Shown: positions 26,050-34,008 of the stretch, piece by piece | Position numbering within the stretch: the stretch's first letter is position 1 | How the letters are laid out: every line of letters starts with the position of its first letter | DNA from: Candidatus Shapirobacteria bacterium | Lineage (GTDB): Bacteria; Patescibacteria; Microgenomatia; UBA12405 | DNA: 64,000 nucleotides | Direction: 5' to 3' | Assembly (NCBI GenBank): GCA_028710865.1 | Contig: JAQTUF010000005.1 | Coordinates: 1 to 64,000 of the forward strand | Made by a program: the position numbers and the translations under genes | The notes under the pieces: generated by a model | Told to the model about the DNA's origin: nothing | What the model saw: the letters and a program-made list of their open reading frames with translations, nothing else | Database searches by the model: none

Positions 26050-26328
26050 ATGCCAGTGAATATTTCTGAGAGAGAAGGTGAATTATTTGATGAAAGTGTT
26101 ATTTTTGATGGTTTTGGGGGTATATCTGGTAGGGTGTGTGGTGATTTAGGTAATGGTAGGGCAAGATTATATACAGGGGAAGAAGAAATAGCTGGGACTT
26201 TAAATTTAATACCAACTAAGGATTCGAGTAGAAGGACGAGAACTTGGGTTTTTGATTCACTTGACGGTCGGGTTAACAAATTGTTTGTTTCAGAAGAAGG
26301 TTTGAAAACTAGTAAAAAAATATCATAA
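26050..26328 (+). CDS. small orphan protein, 92 residues
   Basis: The start is decided by the strong ribosome site GGAGGGGGTGA 5 bases upstream. The protein is acidic and Gly-rich in the middle (VIFDGFGGISGRVCGDLGNGRARLYTGEEE) with beta-strand character. No family is recognised. It is one of several leadered orphan genes in the window. Confidence 0.55.
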   Translation: MPVNISEREGELFDESVIFDGFGGISGRVCGDLGNGRARLYTGEEEIAGTLNLIPTKDSSRRTRTWVFDSLDGRVNKLFVSEEGLKTSKKIS

Positions 26329-26458
26329 ATTATCTTTTGAAAATAAATTTGAATTATAAAATCTTGATTAATGTCTTATTAAAAGATAAAATCGGATAAT
26401 TTTGAAAATCAATAAGATTGTGTTGATCTGGAGAAAGGTCCTCTAAAATTTTGAAAGG

Positions 26459-26926
26459 ATGGTTAGGTGGATTATGAATGGTTGTTTATTTTTGGGTCTT
26501 TGTGTATCATTTTTGGCACTGATAACAGCTCTAGTTTTAGAAATAATAGGTTTTGGTTTAATATCTTGGCGAGAGTGGAAACACATTAAAATTGCAACAC
26601 TAAAAAGACTTTTGTATCACACAATTTTATTAATATTGTTGGTTTCGAGTCTATTTTTAGTAGATATTGGAATTCATCATCTATTTTTATGGGCGATAAC
26701 AAGAGAAATTTATGTTTTTAACCTAATGTCTTTATTTTATTTAGTTGGAATATTATTAATGGTTGTTTCATCTGCAGGATGGATATGGTTGCCTTGGTCT
26801 GATTATAAAATGAGTAGATTGAATATAAAAAAACTTAAATTAAATATTATTGGAGCGGTGATAGCGGTTGTTGGTTTTTTATTGACAGTCTGGTTTAGTT
26901 TTTTGATCCAAAATTATTTCATATAG
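26459..26926 (+). CDS. multi-pass membrane protein, unknown function
   Basis: Four hydrophobic segments are visible in 155 residues (LFLGLCVSFLALITALVLEIIGFGLI; ILLILLVSSLFLVDIG; LMSLFYLVGILLMVVSSAGWI; LNIIGAVIAVVGFLLTVWFSFLI). No family is recognised. The start is uncertain: ATG at 26459, or ATG at 26474 with AGGTGG upstream. An intrinsic terminator follows, so it seems to be a single transcription unit. Confidence 0.6.
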   Translation: MVRWIMNGCLFLGLCVSFLALITALVLEIIGFGLISWREWKHIKIATLKRLLYHTILLILLVSSLFLVDIGIHHLFLWAITREIYVFNLMSLFYLVGILLMVVSSAGWIWLPWSDYKMSRLNIKKLKLNIIGAVIAVVGFLLTVWFSFLIQNYFI

Positions 26927-26946
26927 TATTACTTAGTTTGATTAAA

Positions 26947-26988
26947 AACCGGCGGGAATGCAAAAAGCGTTGCACCGGTTATTTTTTT
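26947..26988 (+). terminator. intrinsic terminator of the membrane-protein gene
   Basis: AACCGG pairs with CCGGTT, with an inner ATGCA/TTGCA stem, followed by ATTTTTTT. It overlaps the end of the convergent gene. Confidence 0.8.
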
Positions 26989-28253
26989 AGATAGTGACTA
27001 AATCTGATACTTCTTTTATTGATAGCACTTAGAAAAAAGGTTTCTTTTTCTTGATCACTAATAACGACAGTTTCTTTTGTTTGATAATATCCATTTTTAA
27101 TTTTTCGACTGATATTTATTTCAGAAAGATGGATATTTCTTTCATAAAAATCCCTGAAGATTATTTGTTCTTCTAAAGATAAATGATATTGAGGTAATTT
27201 AAACCAATTTTTTTCAAATAATTTAGATTTTTCCAATAATTGGAGTGTTGAAGTTAATTTTTCAATTGTTTTATCAGGATTCAATTGATCTGGTTGGGGA
27301 GGAATAATGGTTTTTTGACATTGACTATTTATTAAATTTATATGGTTTTGATATTCTTGATTAGGATGTTTTTGAAGATTGTTTTTCATTTCGATTATTT
27401 CGATAAACCAAAAATTTGATTTTGTTTCAGAGAGTCCATATTTTTCTCCAGCCTCAGTGATGGTTTTACCACCAAGCCAAATTTCTTTAAAAAAGAGAAT
27501 ATCTTCATTAGAAAAGATTGAATTATTTTGCCAACAGTTTTGGATTTGTTTTTCAGCAATTAATTGGTTAATTTTTAGTTTTATACCTTTAATATATTCT
27601 GGATCGTTTGGATATATTGTTTCATAAGTTATTTTTTTAGGTTCAGAAACAGTTTCTGATTTTTGTCTGGTTGATAAATTAAAAGAATTTACGATTAATT
27701 GACTAATAGTATCGGAATTAATTGTTTGTAAAGGTTTTTCTTGAAGTTTTCCAAGGAGGTATTTAATTTGAGTAGTTTTTAATTCAAAATTATTAGTGGT
27801 TTGAAAAATTAATTTTTGAATATCAGGTCTAGTAGGATAAGTTAAAGCAATTGATTTAAGTTTTTCAATGCTCACTCCATATTCTTTTTCGGTTTTATTA
27901 TGATGATTTTTATTGATTTGGATAAGAAGTTCAGGATCTGTTTTAGGTACCCAACCTAAATAACCTATTGCCACTCTAGGTTCAATACCTATTCCGGTAA
28001 TAATATTACTAGCTTTTTTTTTAAATTCTTCAAGTTGTTGCCCAGTTAATAGAGGATTTCCTCTTTTACGTTCATCAGCAGTAAGTCTCAATGCTTTCAT
28101 TAATGAGATAGAATCGCCATTTTTATCATTCCAGATTTGATTGGCTTGTTGTAAAGTTATGAGTTGTTGACCAAAATGATTATTATAGTCAACAACAGAA
28201 GTTTGTTCTGGTGGTTTGGTAAATTTTTGATTTAATTTTTCTACCCGTTCCAT
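26979..28253 (-). CDS. hypothetical protein with a sigma-4-like helix-turn-helix
   Basis: A 424-residue soluble protein that I do not recognise as a whole. Residues about 255-300 (DILFFKEIWLGGKTITEAGEKYGLSETKSNFWF) look like a region-4-type helix-turn-helix. The C-terminus (SRKIKNGYYQTKETVVISDQEKE) is basic. It could be a DNA-binding regulator but no -10-binding region is visible. It lies downstream of rplA on the same strand (36-base gap) and may be transcribed with it. Confidence 0.5.
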   Translation of the reverse strand: MERVEKLNQKFTKPPEQTSVVDYNNHFGQQLITLQQANQIWNDKNGDSISLMKALRLTADERKRGNPLLTGQQLEEFKKKASNIITGIGIEPRVAIGYLGWVPKTDPELLIQINKNHHNKTEKEYGVSIEKLKSIALTYPTRPDIQKLIFQTTNNFELKTTQIKYLLGKLQEKPLQTINSDTISQLIVNSFNLSTRQKSETVSEPKKITYETIYPNDPEYIKGIKLKINQLIAEKQIQNCWQNNSIFSNEDILFFKEIWLGGKTITEAGEKYGLSETKSNFWFIEIIEMKNNLQKHPNQEYQNHINLINSQCQKTIIPPQPDQLNPDKTIEKLTSTLQLLEKSKLFEKNWFKLPQYHLSLEEQIIFRDFYERNIHLSEINISRKIKNGYYQTKETVVISDQEKETFFLSAINKRSIRFSHYLKK

Positions 28254-28289
28254 ATAAAAGGTTTTTAATGTTGGGGCAAGAAATATTAA

Positions 28290-29054
28290 TTAGATTTTGA
28301 CTTTAACACAAGGTCCCATGGTAGCACAGAGAGCTAATTTTTTGATTTTATTAGTTTTAATAACTTTAATCAATTCAGCTACATTAGCTTCTAATTCTTT
28401 AGCATCTTGAGAGACTTTACCGACAATAATGTGAACAATAGGAGCTTTCTTTTCAGTTTTAACAACAGTTTTAGCAGCTGAAAGTTTTTTGACTGAATCT
28501 TCTGGTTTGTCAGTAAGGGTGCCATTTTTAGGATTTGGCATAAGACCTTTTGGGCCTAAAAGTTTGGCGAAAGGTAAAAGTTTAGGCATAGTAGATGGGG
28601 TGGCAACTAAAATATCAAAATTGATCTTCCCGTCTTTAATCTCGGCTAAAATAGTGTCATTTAAAATGACAACTTTTTTACTGGAACTTTCAAGGTGGGG
28701 GAAATTGATTTCACCAATATTACCCATGTCTAAGACAGTGACGTGGGCTTCAACTTTGCCATCGAATTTAGAAAAAGAAGTCTCTTCAACTAATTTTATA
28801 GCCTCTTTTAAAGGATAAAATTTAGTAACATCAATCTTTTTTTTGGCAGATTGATATTTTTTACCGCGAACTTTAGCGGTTCTAATTTTGTGGGTGGTTT
28901 CGTCAATGACTTCAACAGTTTTCTCGGTTGGAGTTTCAGTTACGGCCTTTTGTCCTTCGACAAGCTCAGGATTTGATCCTTCGACTTCTTGGACTTCCAC
29001 AGCAAGTTCTTTTTTGGCTTTTTTAGCCTTTAGATCTTTTGAGGTTTTGCTCAT
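28290..29054 (-). CDS. rplA: 50S ribosomal protein L1 with N-terminal extension
   Basis: L1 forms the E-site stalk and can repress its own operon. The L1 core starts near residue 62 (KVRGKKYQSAKKKID) and shows FDGKVEAHVTVLDMG, LPFAKLLGPKGLMPNPKNGTLT and KIKKLALCATMGPCVKVKI. About 60 extra, low-complexity residues precede it (rich in Lys, Glu, Val, Thr). Part of that extension (SNPELVEG) is encoded by a GC-rich repeat with CTTCGACAAGCTCAGG. Gene order secE-nusG-rplK-rplA is standard; rplJ-rplL are elsewhere. Confidence 0.95.
   Translation of the reverse strand: MSKTSKDLKAKKAKKELAVEVQEVEGSNPELVEGQKAVTETPTEKTVEVIDETTHKIRTAKVRGKKYQSAKKKIDVTKFYPLKEAIKLVEETSFSKFDGKVEAHVTVLDMGNIGEINFPHLESSSKKVVILNDTILAEIKDGKINFDILVATPSTMPKLLPFAKLLGPKGLMPNPKNGTLTDKPEDSVKKLSAAKTVVKTEKKAPIVHIIVGKVSQDAKELEANVAELIKVIKTNKIKKLALCATMGPCVKVKI
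28951..28987. repeat. repeat element inside the rplA 5' end
   Basis: CTTCGACAAGCTCAGGA occurs once and a second CTTCGACTT follows 22 bases after it. The first motif resembles a dispersed repeat seen in many bacterial genomes. Here it is in frame and lengthens the disordered N-terminus of L1. Confidence 0.55.
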
Positions 29055-29102
29055 ATTTTTGTTTTTTAAATTATTAATAATTAATTTTTATTTAAAACCC
29101 TT

Positions 29103-29178
29103 TGTCACTTCGTGACATTTCCCTTAAAAAGGGCAACTTTTTAAAGCCTCCATTTTTAAGGAAGGGTAGGGTGGTTTT
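29103..29178. repeat. repeat-rich leader between rplK and rplA
   Basis: TGTCACTTCGTGACA and CCCTTAAAAAGGG are two adjacent palindromes. After them comes CCTCCATTTTTAAGGAAGGG followed by TAGGGTGGTTTT, which resembles a widespread intergenic repeat. It covers the whole gap and touches the rplK stop. Confidence 0.5.
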
Positions 29179-29602
29179 ATTCAACTATTTCGACACCCAT
29201 AGAACGGGCAGTACCTATGACAGATCGTTTTGCAGCTTCTAAATTAGACGTGTTTAAATCGGGCATTTTGTTAGTGGCTATTTCTGTAACTTGAGAAATA
29301 GTTAATTTCCCTACCTTTTCTCGACCGGCGGTACCGGTACCTTTTTCAATACCAGCCATTTTTTTGATCATATCAGAAACTGGTGGTTTTTTGATAATGA
29401 AATCAAAAGATCGGTCTTCATAAATAGTAATAACAGCAGGAATAACTGATCCTCTCATATCTTTAGTTTTTTCATTAAATTCATTACAAAAATCCATGAT
29501 TTTAATACCGTGAGGTCCAAGGGCAATACCGACTGGAGGAGCTGGGGTAGCAGAGGCGGCTTGGATATTGATTTTAACGATAGATTTAATTTTTTTGGCC
29601 AT
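29177..29602 (-). CDS. rplK: 50S ribosomal protein L11
   Basis: Binds 23S rRNA at the GTPase centre. IVKINIQAASATPAPPVGIALGPHGIKIMDFCNEFNEKT is the L11 N-terminal domain; the C-terminal part ends ISQVTEIATNKMPDLNTSNLEAAKRSVIGTARSMGVEI. Length 141 is normal. It is separated by 2 bases from nusG. Confidence 0.97.
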   Translation of the reverse strand: MAKKIKSIVKINIQAASATPAPPVGIALGPHGIKIMDFCNEFNEKTKDMRGSVIPAVITIYEDRSFDFIIKKPPVSDMIKKMAGIEKGTGTAGREKVGKLTISQVTEIATNKMPDLNTSNLEAAKRSVIGTARSMGVEIVE

Positions 29603-29604
29603 AG

Positions 29605-30201
29605 TTATAGTTCTTTACTAACTTGTAAAAAGTCGAGTTCAACTGGAGTTTCCCTTTCGAAGAAAGAAACTAAGCAGCGAATTTTACCTTTTTCTTGGTC
29701 GACTGAGTCGATAGTACCAATGAAATCAGCAAAAGGTCCATTGGTAATTTTGACAACATCGCCAATAGCAAAAGGAGTTTCATATTTTGGTTTATCTTCT
29801 TGAGTGGTTTTAAGAATTTTATCAACTTCTTTTTGAGAAAGAGGACTAGGAATATTATCTATGCCAATGAAACCAGTGACACCTTGGGTAGTGCGAACAG
29901 TAATCCAAGAATCATCATTAAGAGTCATTTGAATTAAAACATAGCCAGGAAAAGTCTTTTCTTGAGCTTTAACTTTTTGACCACGACGAATGATCATTTT
30001 GGATTGAATTGGAATAACGGCTTGAAAGATCTGATCTTCAAGATTCATGGTTTTAATACGAGTTTTAAGAGCCTCAATAACTTTATATTCATGACCAGAG
30101 TAGGTATTAATAACATACCAGGCAGCATCAATACTAGGTTCTAAGGGTGAGAGTTTAAAAAGAAACTCTTTTTGGTTGGTTTTTGCAGAAGTTTTTGGCA
30201 T
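29605..30201 (-). CDS. nusG: transcription termination/antitermination protein NusG
   Basis: Binds RNA polymerase and couples it to Rho or ribosomes. NGN domain: AAWYVINTYSGHEYKVIEALKTRI, FPGYVLIQMTLNDDSWITVRTTQGVTGFIG; KOW domain: IGDVVKITNGPFADFIGTIDSVDQEKGKIRCLVSFFERETPVELDF. 198 residues, normal apart from about 20 extra N-terminal residues. It follows secE by 11 bases. Confidence 0.97.
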   Translation of the reverse strand: MPKTSAKTNQKEFLFKLSPLEPSIDAAWYVINTYSGHEYKVIEALKTRIKTMNLEDQIFQAVIPIQSKMIIRRGQKVKAQEKTFPGYVLIQMTLNDDSWITVRTTQGVTGFIGIDNIPSPLSQKEVDKILKTTQEDKPKYETPFAIGDVVKITNGPFADFIGTIDSVDQEKGKIRCLVSFFERETPVELDFLQVSKEL

Positions 30202-30212
30202 AATTTTTTTTA

Positions 30213-30401
30213 TTATTTGAGTTTACCTAATAGGGCAATTATATTAGTAAATAGATAATCAAAACCACCTAAAATCAGGGAGATGATGATTGAGATTGAT
30301 ATTACCACAACTGTGAGCTGAATTAAAGTGTCTTTTTTGGGCCAAGTGATATTCTTGAACTCCACCAAAACCTCTTTAAAGAAATTAATGATTTTTGACA
30401 T
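30213..30401 (-). CDS. secE: preprotein translocase subunit SecE
   Basis: 62-residue single-span component of SecYEG. The amphipathic FKEVLVEFKNITWPKKDTLIQLT helix precedes the membrane span VVVISISIIISLILGGFDYLFTNI, both typical. TATAAT lies 5 bases before the ATG, predicting a leaderless transcript for the whole secE-nusG-rplK-rplA operon. Confidence 0.95.
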   Translation of the reverse strand: MSKIINFFKEVLVEFKNITWPKKDTLIQLTVVVISISIIISLILGGFDYLFTNIIALLGKLK

Positions 30402-30454
30402 GAGATATTATAGCAAGCTTTTGTTTCACCGCGGAATAATTGAAAAAATAATTT

Positions 30455-30470
30455 TTGATATATTTTGTGT
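30455..30470 (+). promoter_or_regulatory. possible NrdR box upstream of nrdR-nrdJ
   Basis: TTGATATATTTTGTGT matches 12 of 16 positions of the NrdR box as I know it (ACACwATATnTTGTGT), with a perfect right half. NrdR boxes usually come in pairs and I do not see a second one. In such AT-rich DNA a chance match is possible. Confidence 0.35.
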
Positions 30471-30554
30471 TATTGACCATGTCTAGGGGTGGTGGGTATG
30501 ATGGATGTCATCCACTATGAGTGGTGGAATTAAAAGTTTAGTAAATAAATAATT

Positions 30555-30998
30555 ATGTTGTGTCCTTATTGTGGAGACAGTGAATCAAATGTATTAGAAA
30601 GTCGTGAGGCTGAGGATGGTAAAGCAACTCGGAGACGACGAGAATGTGTTAAGTGTAAAAAAAGATTTACAACCTATGAAAGGGTAGAAAATATTGACTT
30701 AAAAGTAGTTAAGAAATCAGGTAAAATAGAATATTATTCTCGAGAAAAGCTGGAGAAATGTTTTGAAAAAGCCTGTTGGAGAGTTGAAAAACAAGAAAGA
30801 GAAAAAATGATTGATGAAATAGAAATGAAGCTTCTTAATTGGAAAAGCGTAGAGATTCCTTCAAAAGAAATTGGAAAAATGGTAATGGAAAAATTAAAAA
30901 AAATAGATCCGGTAGCTTATATAAGATTTGCAACCGTTTTTTTGGATATTAATTCAATATCTGACTTTGAAAAATTATTAGTTGGTTTTAAAAAATGA
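30555..30998 (+). CDS. nrdR: transcriptional repressor NrdR
   Basis: Represses ribonucleotide reductase genes when dATP is high. The N-terminal zinc ribbon is MLCPYCGDSESNVLESREAEDG...RRECVKCKKRFTTYERVE, followed by an ATP cone (VVKKSGKIEYYSREKLEKCFEKAC). 147 residues, normal. Its stop overlaps the nrdJ start (ATGA), so regulator and target form an operon. Confidence 0.96.
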   Translation: MLCPYCGDSESNVLESREAEDGKATRRRRECVKCKKRFTTYERVENIDLKVVKKSGKIEYYSREKLEKCFEKACWRVEKQEREKMIDEIEMKLLNWKSVEIPSKEIGKMVMEKLKKIDPVAYIRFATVFLDINSISDFEKLLVGFKK

Positions 30999-33421
30999 GA
31001 GATCTAATTGAACCACAATTATCAGAGAATGCTAGATATATTGCTGAGACGAGATATTCACAAAAAGGTGAAGATGGAAAACCATTTGAGAAAGTGACTG
31101 ATATCTTTTGGCGAGTGGCTAGTAATATAGCAAAAGGTGATAAAAACTTTGAAGAAAGTGATGAAAATATAAACGAGTTGGCGGTTGCTTTCTATAATTT
31201 GATGGCAGAACAAAAATTTTTACCAAATACTCCTTGTTTAATTAATGCAGGTAAAGCAAAACAGCAATTGTCGGCATGTTTTGTATTGCCAGTGGAAGAT
31301 TCAATGGAATCAATTTTAGAAACGATGTCAAATATGGCATTAATTCACAAATCAGGTGGAGGAACTGGTTTTTCTTTTTCAAAATTAAGGCCTTATGGTG
31401 ATTATATTAAATCAAGTGGAGGGACTACGGTTGGTCCTGTTAGTTTTATGCAAGCGTACAATGATGTGACGGCTCAAATAAAGCAAGGTGGGGTACGACG
31501 GGGAGCTAATATGGGGATGTTGTCGATTCATCATCCAGATGTATTGAGATTTGCAATAGTGAAATTAGATGAATGGAGTTTGACTAATTTTAATATTTCT
31601 TTGGCGGTGACAAATGTTTTTATGGAAAGAGTGGAATTGGATAAAAAATTTTGCAGTGATGATTTAGTCCCAGATGAAGTAATTGAAGATATTAGATTAG
31701 CAGAACAAAATCGTAATGTGGATGAAAGGTTGAGGGAGATAGAAGTAGGAGTTAAAAAACTTTATGAGTGGGCAGTAGCAAAACAGATTGATGAAGGATA
31801 TGAATTGATTAATCCTAGAGATGGTAAGGTGACAATGAAATTGAATGCTTATAAGGTATTTAATTTGGTAACTAGATTGGCTTGGCAATATGGTGATCCA
31901 GGATTGGTATTTATAGATAGGATGAATGATGCAAGTTCGAATCCAATTCCTTCTGTGGGAAAGATTGAGGCAACCAATCCTTGTGGAGAACAACCACTTT
32001 TACCTTATGATGCTTGTAATTTAGCTAGTATAAATTTGAGTAAACTAGTAGTGGATAAAGATCTTAATTGGGTCGAATTAAGAGAAATAATTTTTAAAGG
32101 GGTTCATTTTTTAGATAATGTGGTGGAAATAAATGAATTTCCGGTTCAAAAAATTAGAGATATGGTGAGTGATACTCGGAGAATTGGTTTGGGAATAATG
32201 GGTTTTGCTGATGCTTTATTTAAATTAGGAGTGAGATATGATTCAGATGAAGGAATAGATTGGGCAAAAAAAATAATGAAATTCGTGACAGAGACAGCTA
32301 GAGAGGCAACAGTTGAATTGGCAAAAAAGCGGGGAGTATTTCCTTTTTGGGATAGGAGTGTGTTTGTAAACACTGATTATCGACCTCGTAATATGGCTTT
32401 AACTACAATTGCTCCAACTGGAACAATTAGTATGTTGGCAGATACATCTTCTGGAATTGAACCAGTATTTTCTTTAGGTTATCAAAAGAATACAGTTGAA
32501 GGGAAGACTCTTTATAGCGTTAATCCGGTATTAGTGGAAGAATTAAGAAAAAAAGGACTCTATTCTGAAGAATTGATAGAAAAGATAGTTAAAAATGGGG
32601 GAACTTTAAAAGGAATAGATGAAGTTTCGGAAGAAATCAAAAAAGTTTTTATAACGGCTTTGGAGATTGAACCAGAATGGCATATTAAAATTCAAGCAGC
32701 GTTTCAGGAATTTACTGATAATGCAGTTTCAAAAACGATTAATTTACCAGAAATTGCGACTGTGGATGATGTTAAAAAAGCCTATATTTTGGCATATTCG
32801 TTGGGAACTAAGGGAATAACAATTTATAGAAGTGGGTCAAGGTCATTTGAACCATTACAGAAAGTAAAAGATAAATCGTCAGATATTGGAACATTGGTTT
32901 CTAAAAAGAAACCAACACCATTAGTAGCTAGGGGAATTAGAATTAAGAAAAAATGTGATGTGGGGAGTGTTTATTCTTCGATTTTTTATGAAGCTGGTGA
33001 TGGTCCGATCGAAGTCTTTATAACCTTAGGGAAATCTGGTGGTTATTTGTCGGCAGCGGCAGAAGCAACAGGAAGATTATCATCTTTAGCTTTGAAATAT
33101 GGGGCTAATTTGGATGAAATTTCTGAGGAATTGGTAGGTATCTCTTGTGGTCAAAAAGTGGGTATGGGTAATGGAGCAGTTTTGAGTATGTTTGATGCGG
33201 TTGGAAAATCTCTTTTGGAGATTTCTAAAGGAGAACAATTAAATATGTTTGATAATGAAAAAGAAGTGATTAACACAGAGGTATTGAACGACATAACTGA
33301 TAAGCAAAATATGATGGAAAGTAAATTTGAAGCTTGTCCTGATTGTGGTAGTCCTTTGCGAGCCGAAGAGGGGTGTTTTAAGTGTACTAATGATTTTTGT
33401 GGATACTCTAAGTGCAGTTAA
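30995..33421 (+). CDS. nrdJ: adenosylcobalamin-dependent (class II) ribonucleoside-diphosphate reductase
   Basis: Reduces ribonucleotides to deoxyribonucleotides with adenosylcobalamin as radical source, so no NrdB is needed. FLPNTPCLINAGK and LSACFVLPVEDSMESI carry a redox Cys, GGGTGFSFSKLRP and GGVRRGANMG follow, the catalytic loop is NPCGEQPLLPYDACNLASINL, and TIAPTGTISMLADTSSGIEP is present. The C-terminal zinc-binding tail CPDCGSPLR...CFKCTNDFCGYSKCS is typical of NrdJ. 808 residues without intein. A cobalamin adenosyltransferase gene follows after one base. Confidence 0.95.
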   Translation: MRDLIEPQLSENARYIAETRYSQKGEDGKPFEKVTDIFWRVASNIAKGDKNFEESDENINELAVAFYNLMAEQKFLPNTPCLINAGKAKQQLSACFVLPVEDSMESILETMSNMALIHKSGGGTGFSFSKLRPYGDYIKSSGGTTVGPVSFMQAYNDVTAQIKQGGVRRGANMGMLSIHHPDVLRFAIVKLDEWSLTNFNISLAVTNVFMERVELDKKFCSDDLVPDEVIEDIRLAEQNRNVDERLREIEVGVKKLYEWAVAKQIDEGYELINPRDGKVTMKLNAYKVFNLVTRLAWQYGDPGLVFIDRMNDASSNPIPSVGKIEATNPCGEQPLLPYDACNLASINLSKLVVDKDLNWVELREIIFKGVHFLDNVVEINEFPVQKIRDMVSDTRRIGLGIMGFADALFKLGVRYDSDEGIDWAKKIMKFVTETAREATVELAKKRGVFPFWDRSVFVNTDYRPRNMALTTIAPTGTISMLADTSSGIEPVFSLGYQKNTVEGKTLYSVNPVLVEELRKKGLYSEELIEKIVKNGGTLKGIDEVSEEIKKVFITALEIEPEWHIKIQAAFQEFTDNAVSKTINLPEIATVDDVKKAYILAYSLGTKGITIYRSGSRSFEPLQKVKDKSSDIGTLVSKKKPTPLVARGIRIKKKCDVGSVYSSIFYEAGDGPIEVFITLGKSGGYLSAAAEATGRLSSLALKYGANLDEISEELVGISCGQKVGMGNGAVLSMFDAVGKSLLEISKGEQLNMFDNEKEVINTEVLNDITDKQNMMESKFEACPDCGSPLRAEEGCFKCTNDFCGYSKCS

Positions 33422-33422
33422 T

Positions 33423-33881
33423 ATGATTACAACTAAAAAAGGTGATAAAGGTCAAACAACTTGTGGAAACAAGAGAGTTGGTAAAGATGATTTATTAGTA
33501 GAAGTTATTGGGAGTATTGATGAATTACAGTCAATATTGGAATTGGTTGGTGGAGAAACAGAAATAATTGATGATTTGAGTCAATTAATGGGATTAATTG
33601 GTTGTAATAGTGAAGTAAATATAATGAAAAAAGTTTGGAAGTTAGAGAAAAAGATAGAAAAATTAGAAAAAGGATTGCCTGAATTAAAACAATTTTTAAG
33701 ATTTAAAAATAAAAAGGCGCTTAATTTAAATTGGGTGAGGACGGTGTGTAGAAGGGTAGAAAGAAAAATAGTTGGGCTAAGTAAAATTGAAAAATTGGAT
33801 TCAGAAATTTTGAAGTATTTTAATAGGTTATCAGATTATTTATTTTTGAGATCTAAGGAGGAAGAAGAAAAATCGAATTAA
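33423..33881 (+). CDS. cob(I)alamin adenosyltransferase (PduO type), short
   Basis: Transfers adenosyl from ATP to cob(I)alamin, making the cofactor of NrdJ. Motifs: TKKGDKGQTTCGNKRVGKDD (ATP-binding N-terminus), EVIGSIDELQSILE, NWVRTVCRRVERKIVGL and ILKYFNRLSDYLFL. At 152 residues it is about 30 shorter than typical, mostly in the middle. The start is the ATG one base after the nrdJ stop; the longer frame inside nrdJ is not used. Position next to nrdJ makes the function convincing. Confidence 0.88.
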   Translation: MITTKKGDKGQTTCGNKRVGKDDLLVEVIGSIDELQSILELVGGETEIIDDLSQLMGLIGCNSEVNIMKKVWKLEKKIEKLEKGLPELKQFLRFKNKKALNLNWVRTVCRRVERKIVGLSKIEKLDSEILKYFNRLSDYLFLRSKEEEEKSN

Positions 33882-33885
33882 AATG

Positions 33886-34008
33886 AAGATTTTCTCCGAT
33901 GTAGATTAAAATCTGATTGGAGTGGAGATAAACTCCAGAATTGGGTGTAATTCCCAAGCTGTACCGCAACGGTTAAAGCCCGAGCCTTAAAACTTTCGAG
34001 TAAAAAGT
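33886..34008 (+). promoter_or_regulatory. cobalamin riboswitch
   Basis: The core GGGTGTAATTCCC, then GCTGTACCGCAACGGT with TAAAGCC after it, is the conserved core of the cobalamin (B12) riboswitch family, on the plus strand. A hairpin GGAGATAAACTCC precedes it. A last hairpin ACTTT-CGAGTAA-AAAGT (33992-34008) ends directly at the ATG of the next gene, so control of translation start is likely. No terminator is seen. It lies in the operon after the adenosyltransferase and before an unknown zinc-ribbon gene. Confidence 0.85.

Noticed and set aside
30995..33421. Intein or intron in nrdJ
   Set aside because: The protein is colinear with class II reductases around NPCGEQP and other motifs and has normal length.
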